A stretch of 51,819 bases of DNA, from NCBI GenBank assembly GCA_038214135.1, contig JBBQSD010000033.1, positions 1-51,819 on the forward strand. The letters run 5' to 3'. Origin of the DNA: JANLSE01 sp038214135. Its GTDB lineage: Bacteria; Chloroflexota; Chloroflexia; Chloroflexales; Roseiflexaceae. Under the pieces are notes generated by a model. That model was not told where the DNA came from. It searched no databases and saw only the letters and a list, made by a program, of their open reading frames with translations. Positions 51,707 through 51,819 of this stretch are shown here, one piece after another. Position 1 is the first letter of the stretch, and the number at the start of each line of letters is the position of its first letter. Both the position numbers and the translations under genes were made by a program.

Positions 51707-51819
51707 TGTATATGCACACTTATTGCAATGTTATTGTTGCCAAACAGGTTTTTTTTAGGCTAGTAGATATTAATTGTATCAATCTTAACGATATTGAAAC
51801 GAATTAGTATATTCTATCC

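Overview
The window reads as a chromosomal segment of a filamentous Chloroflexota bacterium (Chloroflexia-like). This is inferred from overall protein character, an F420-type LLM oxidoreductase, a RIO1 kinase and the lack of typical proteobacterial or firmicute operon layouts; no rRNA is present to prove it. Coding density is high, many genes are joined by ATGA/GTGA overlaps, and clear sigma-70-type promoters can be read, including several extended -10 boxes of the form TGCTATACT.

Layout. 1-4.1 kb: a cut-off membrane protein, a 5'-truncated EXLDI-family remnant, an ABC exporter and its PadR-type regulator, whose promoter carries two 12-bp palindromes. 4.2-8.0 kb: a sugar-type ABC importer made of a Tat-type lipoprotein and a single polypeptide that fuses the MalF-like and MalG-like permeases. 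8.0-11.0 kb: a zinc/manganese-type ABC importer (binding protein, ATPase, permease) with a palindromic operator candidate. 11-23 kb: housekeeping genes: recA-recX, an MBL hydrolase, pyrG, a sigma-70 factor, ilvD, tRNA-Pro(UGG), rpsU, prfA, adenosine deaminase and a Nudix hydrolase. 22.9-30.4 kb: a PyrR-attenuated pyrimidine operon, pyrR-pyrB-pyrC-(pyrK-like)-glycosyltransferase-pyrD. 30.5-36.5 kb: LacI regulator, RDD protein, miaA, a stand-alone IS200/IS605-type tnpB element, and serA. 36.6-41.5 kb: a RIO1 kinase translationally coupled to a heterodimeric ABC exporter, all downstream of a 270-nt structured leader with its own promoter, short ORF and intrinsic terminator. 41.7-51.8 kb: TauE/SafE-like permease, GT4 glycosyltransferase, a SulP-STAS-cNMP fusion, a DUF2207 protein overlapping tail-to-tail with an OsmC protein, an LLM oxidoreductase and a xanthine-dehydrogenase-type molybdenum subunit.

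Two features stand out. First, the leader before the RIO1-ABC exporter operon (41.15-41.46 kb) looks like a ribosome-mediated transcription attenuator controlling a drug-type exporter; I know of no described element matching it. Second, the intergenic spaces hold more than a dozen arrays of 7- or 8-bp units kept in strict phase although the unit sequence drifts (for example 42752-42860). Several of these run into coding regions and form the C-termini of the proteins. Short perfect palindromes of three or four families fill many of the remaining gaps.
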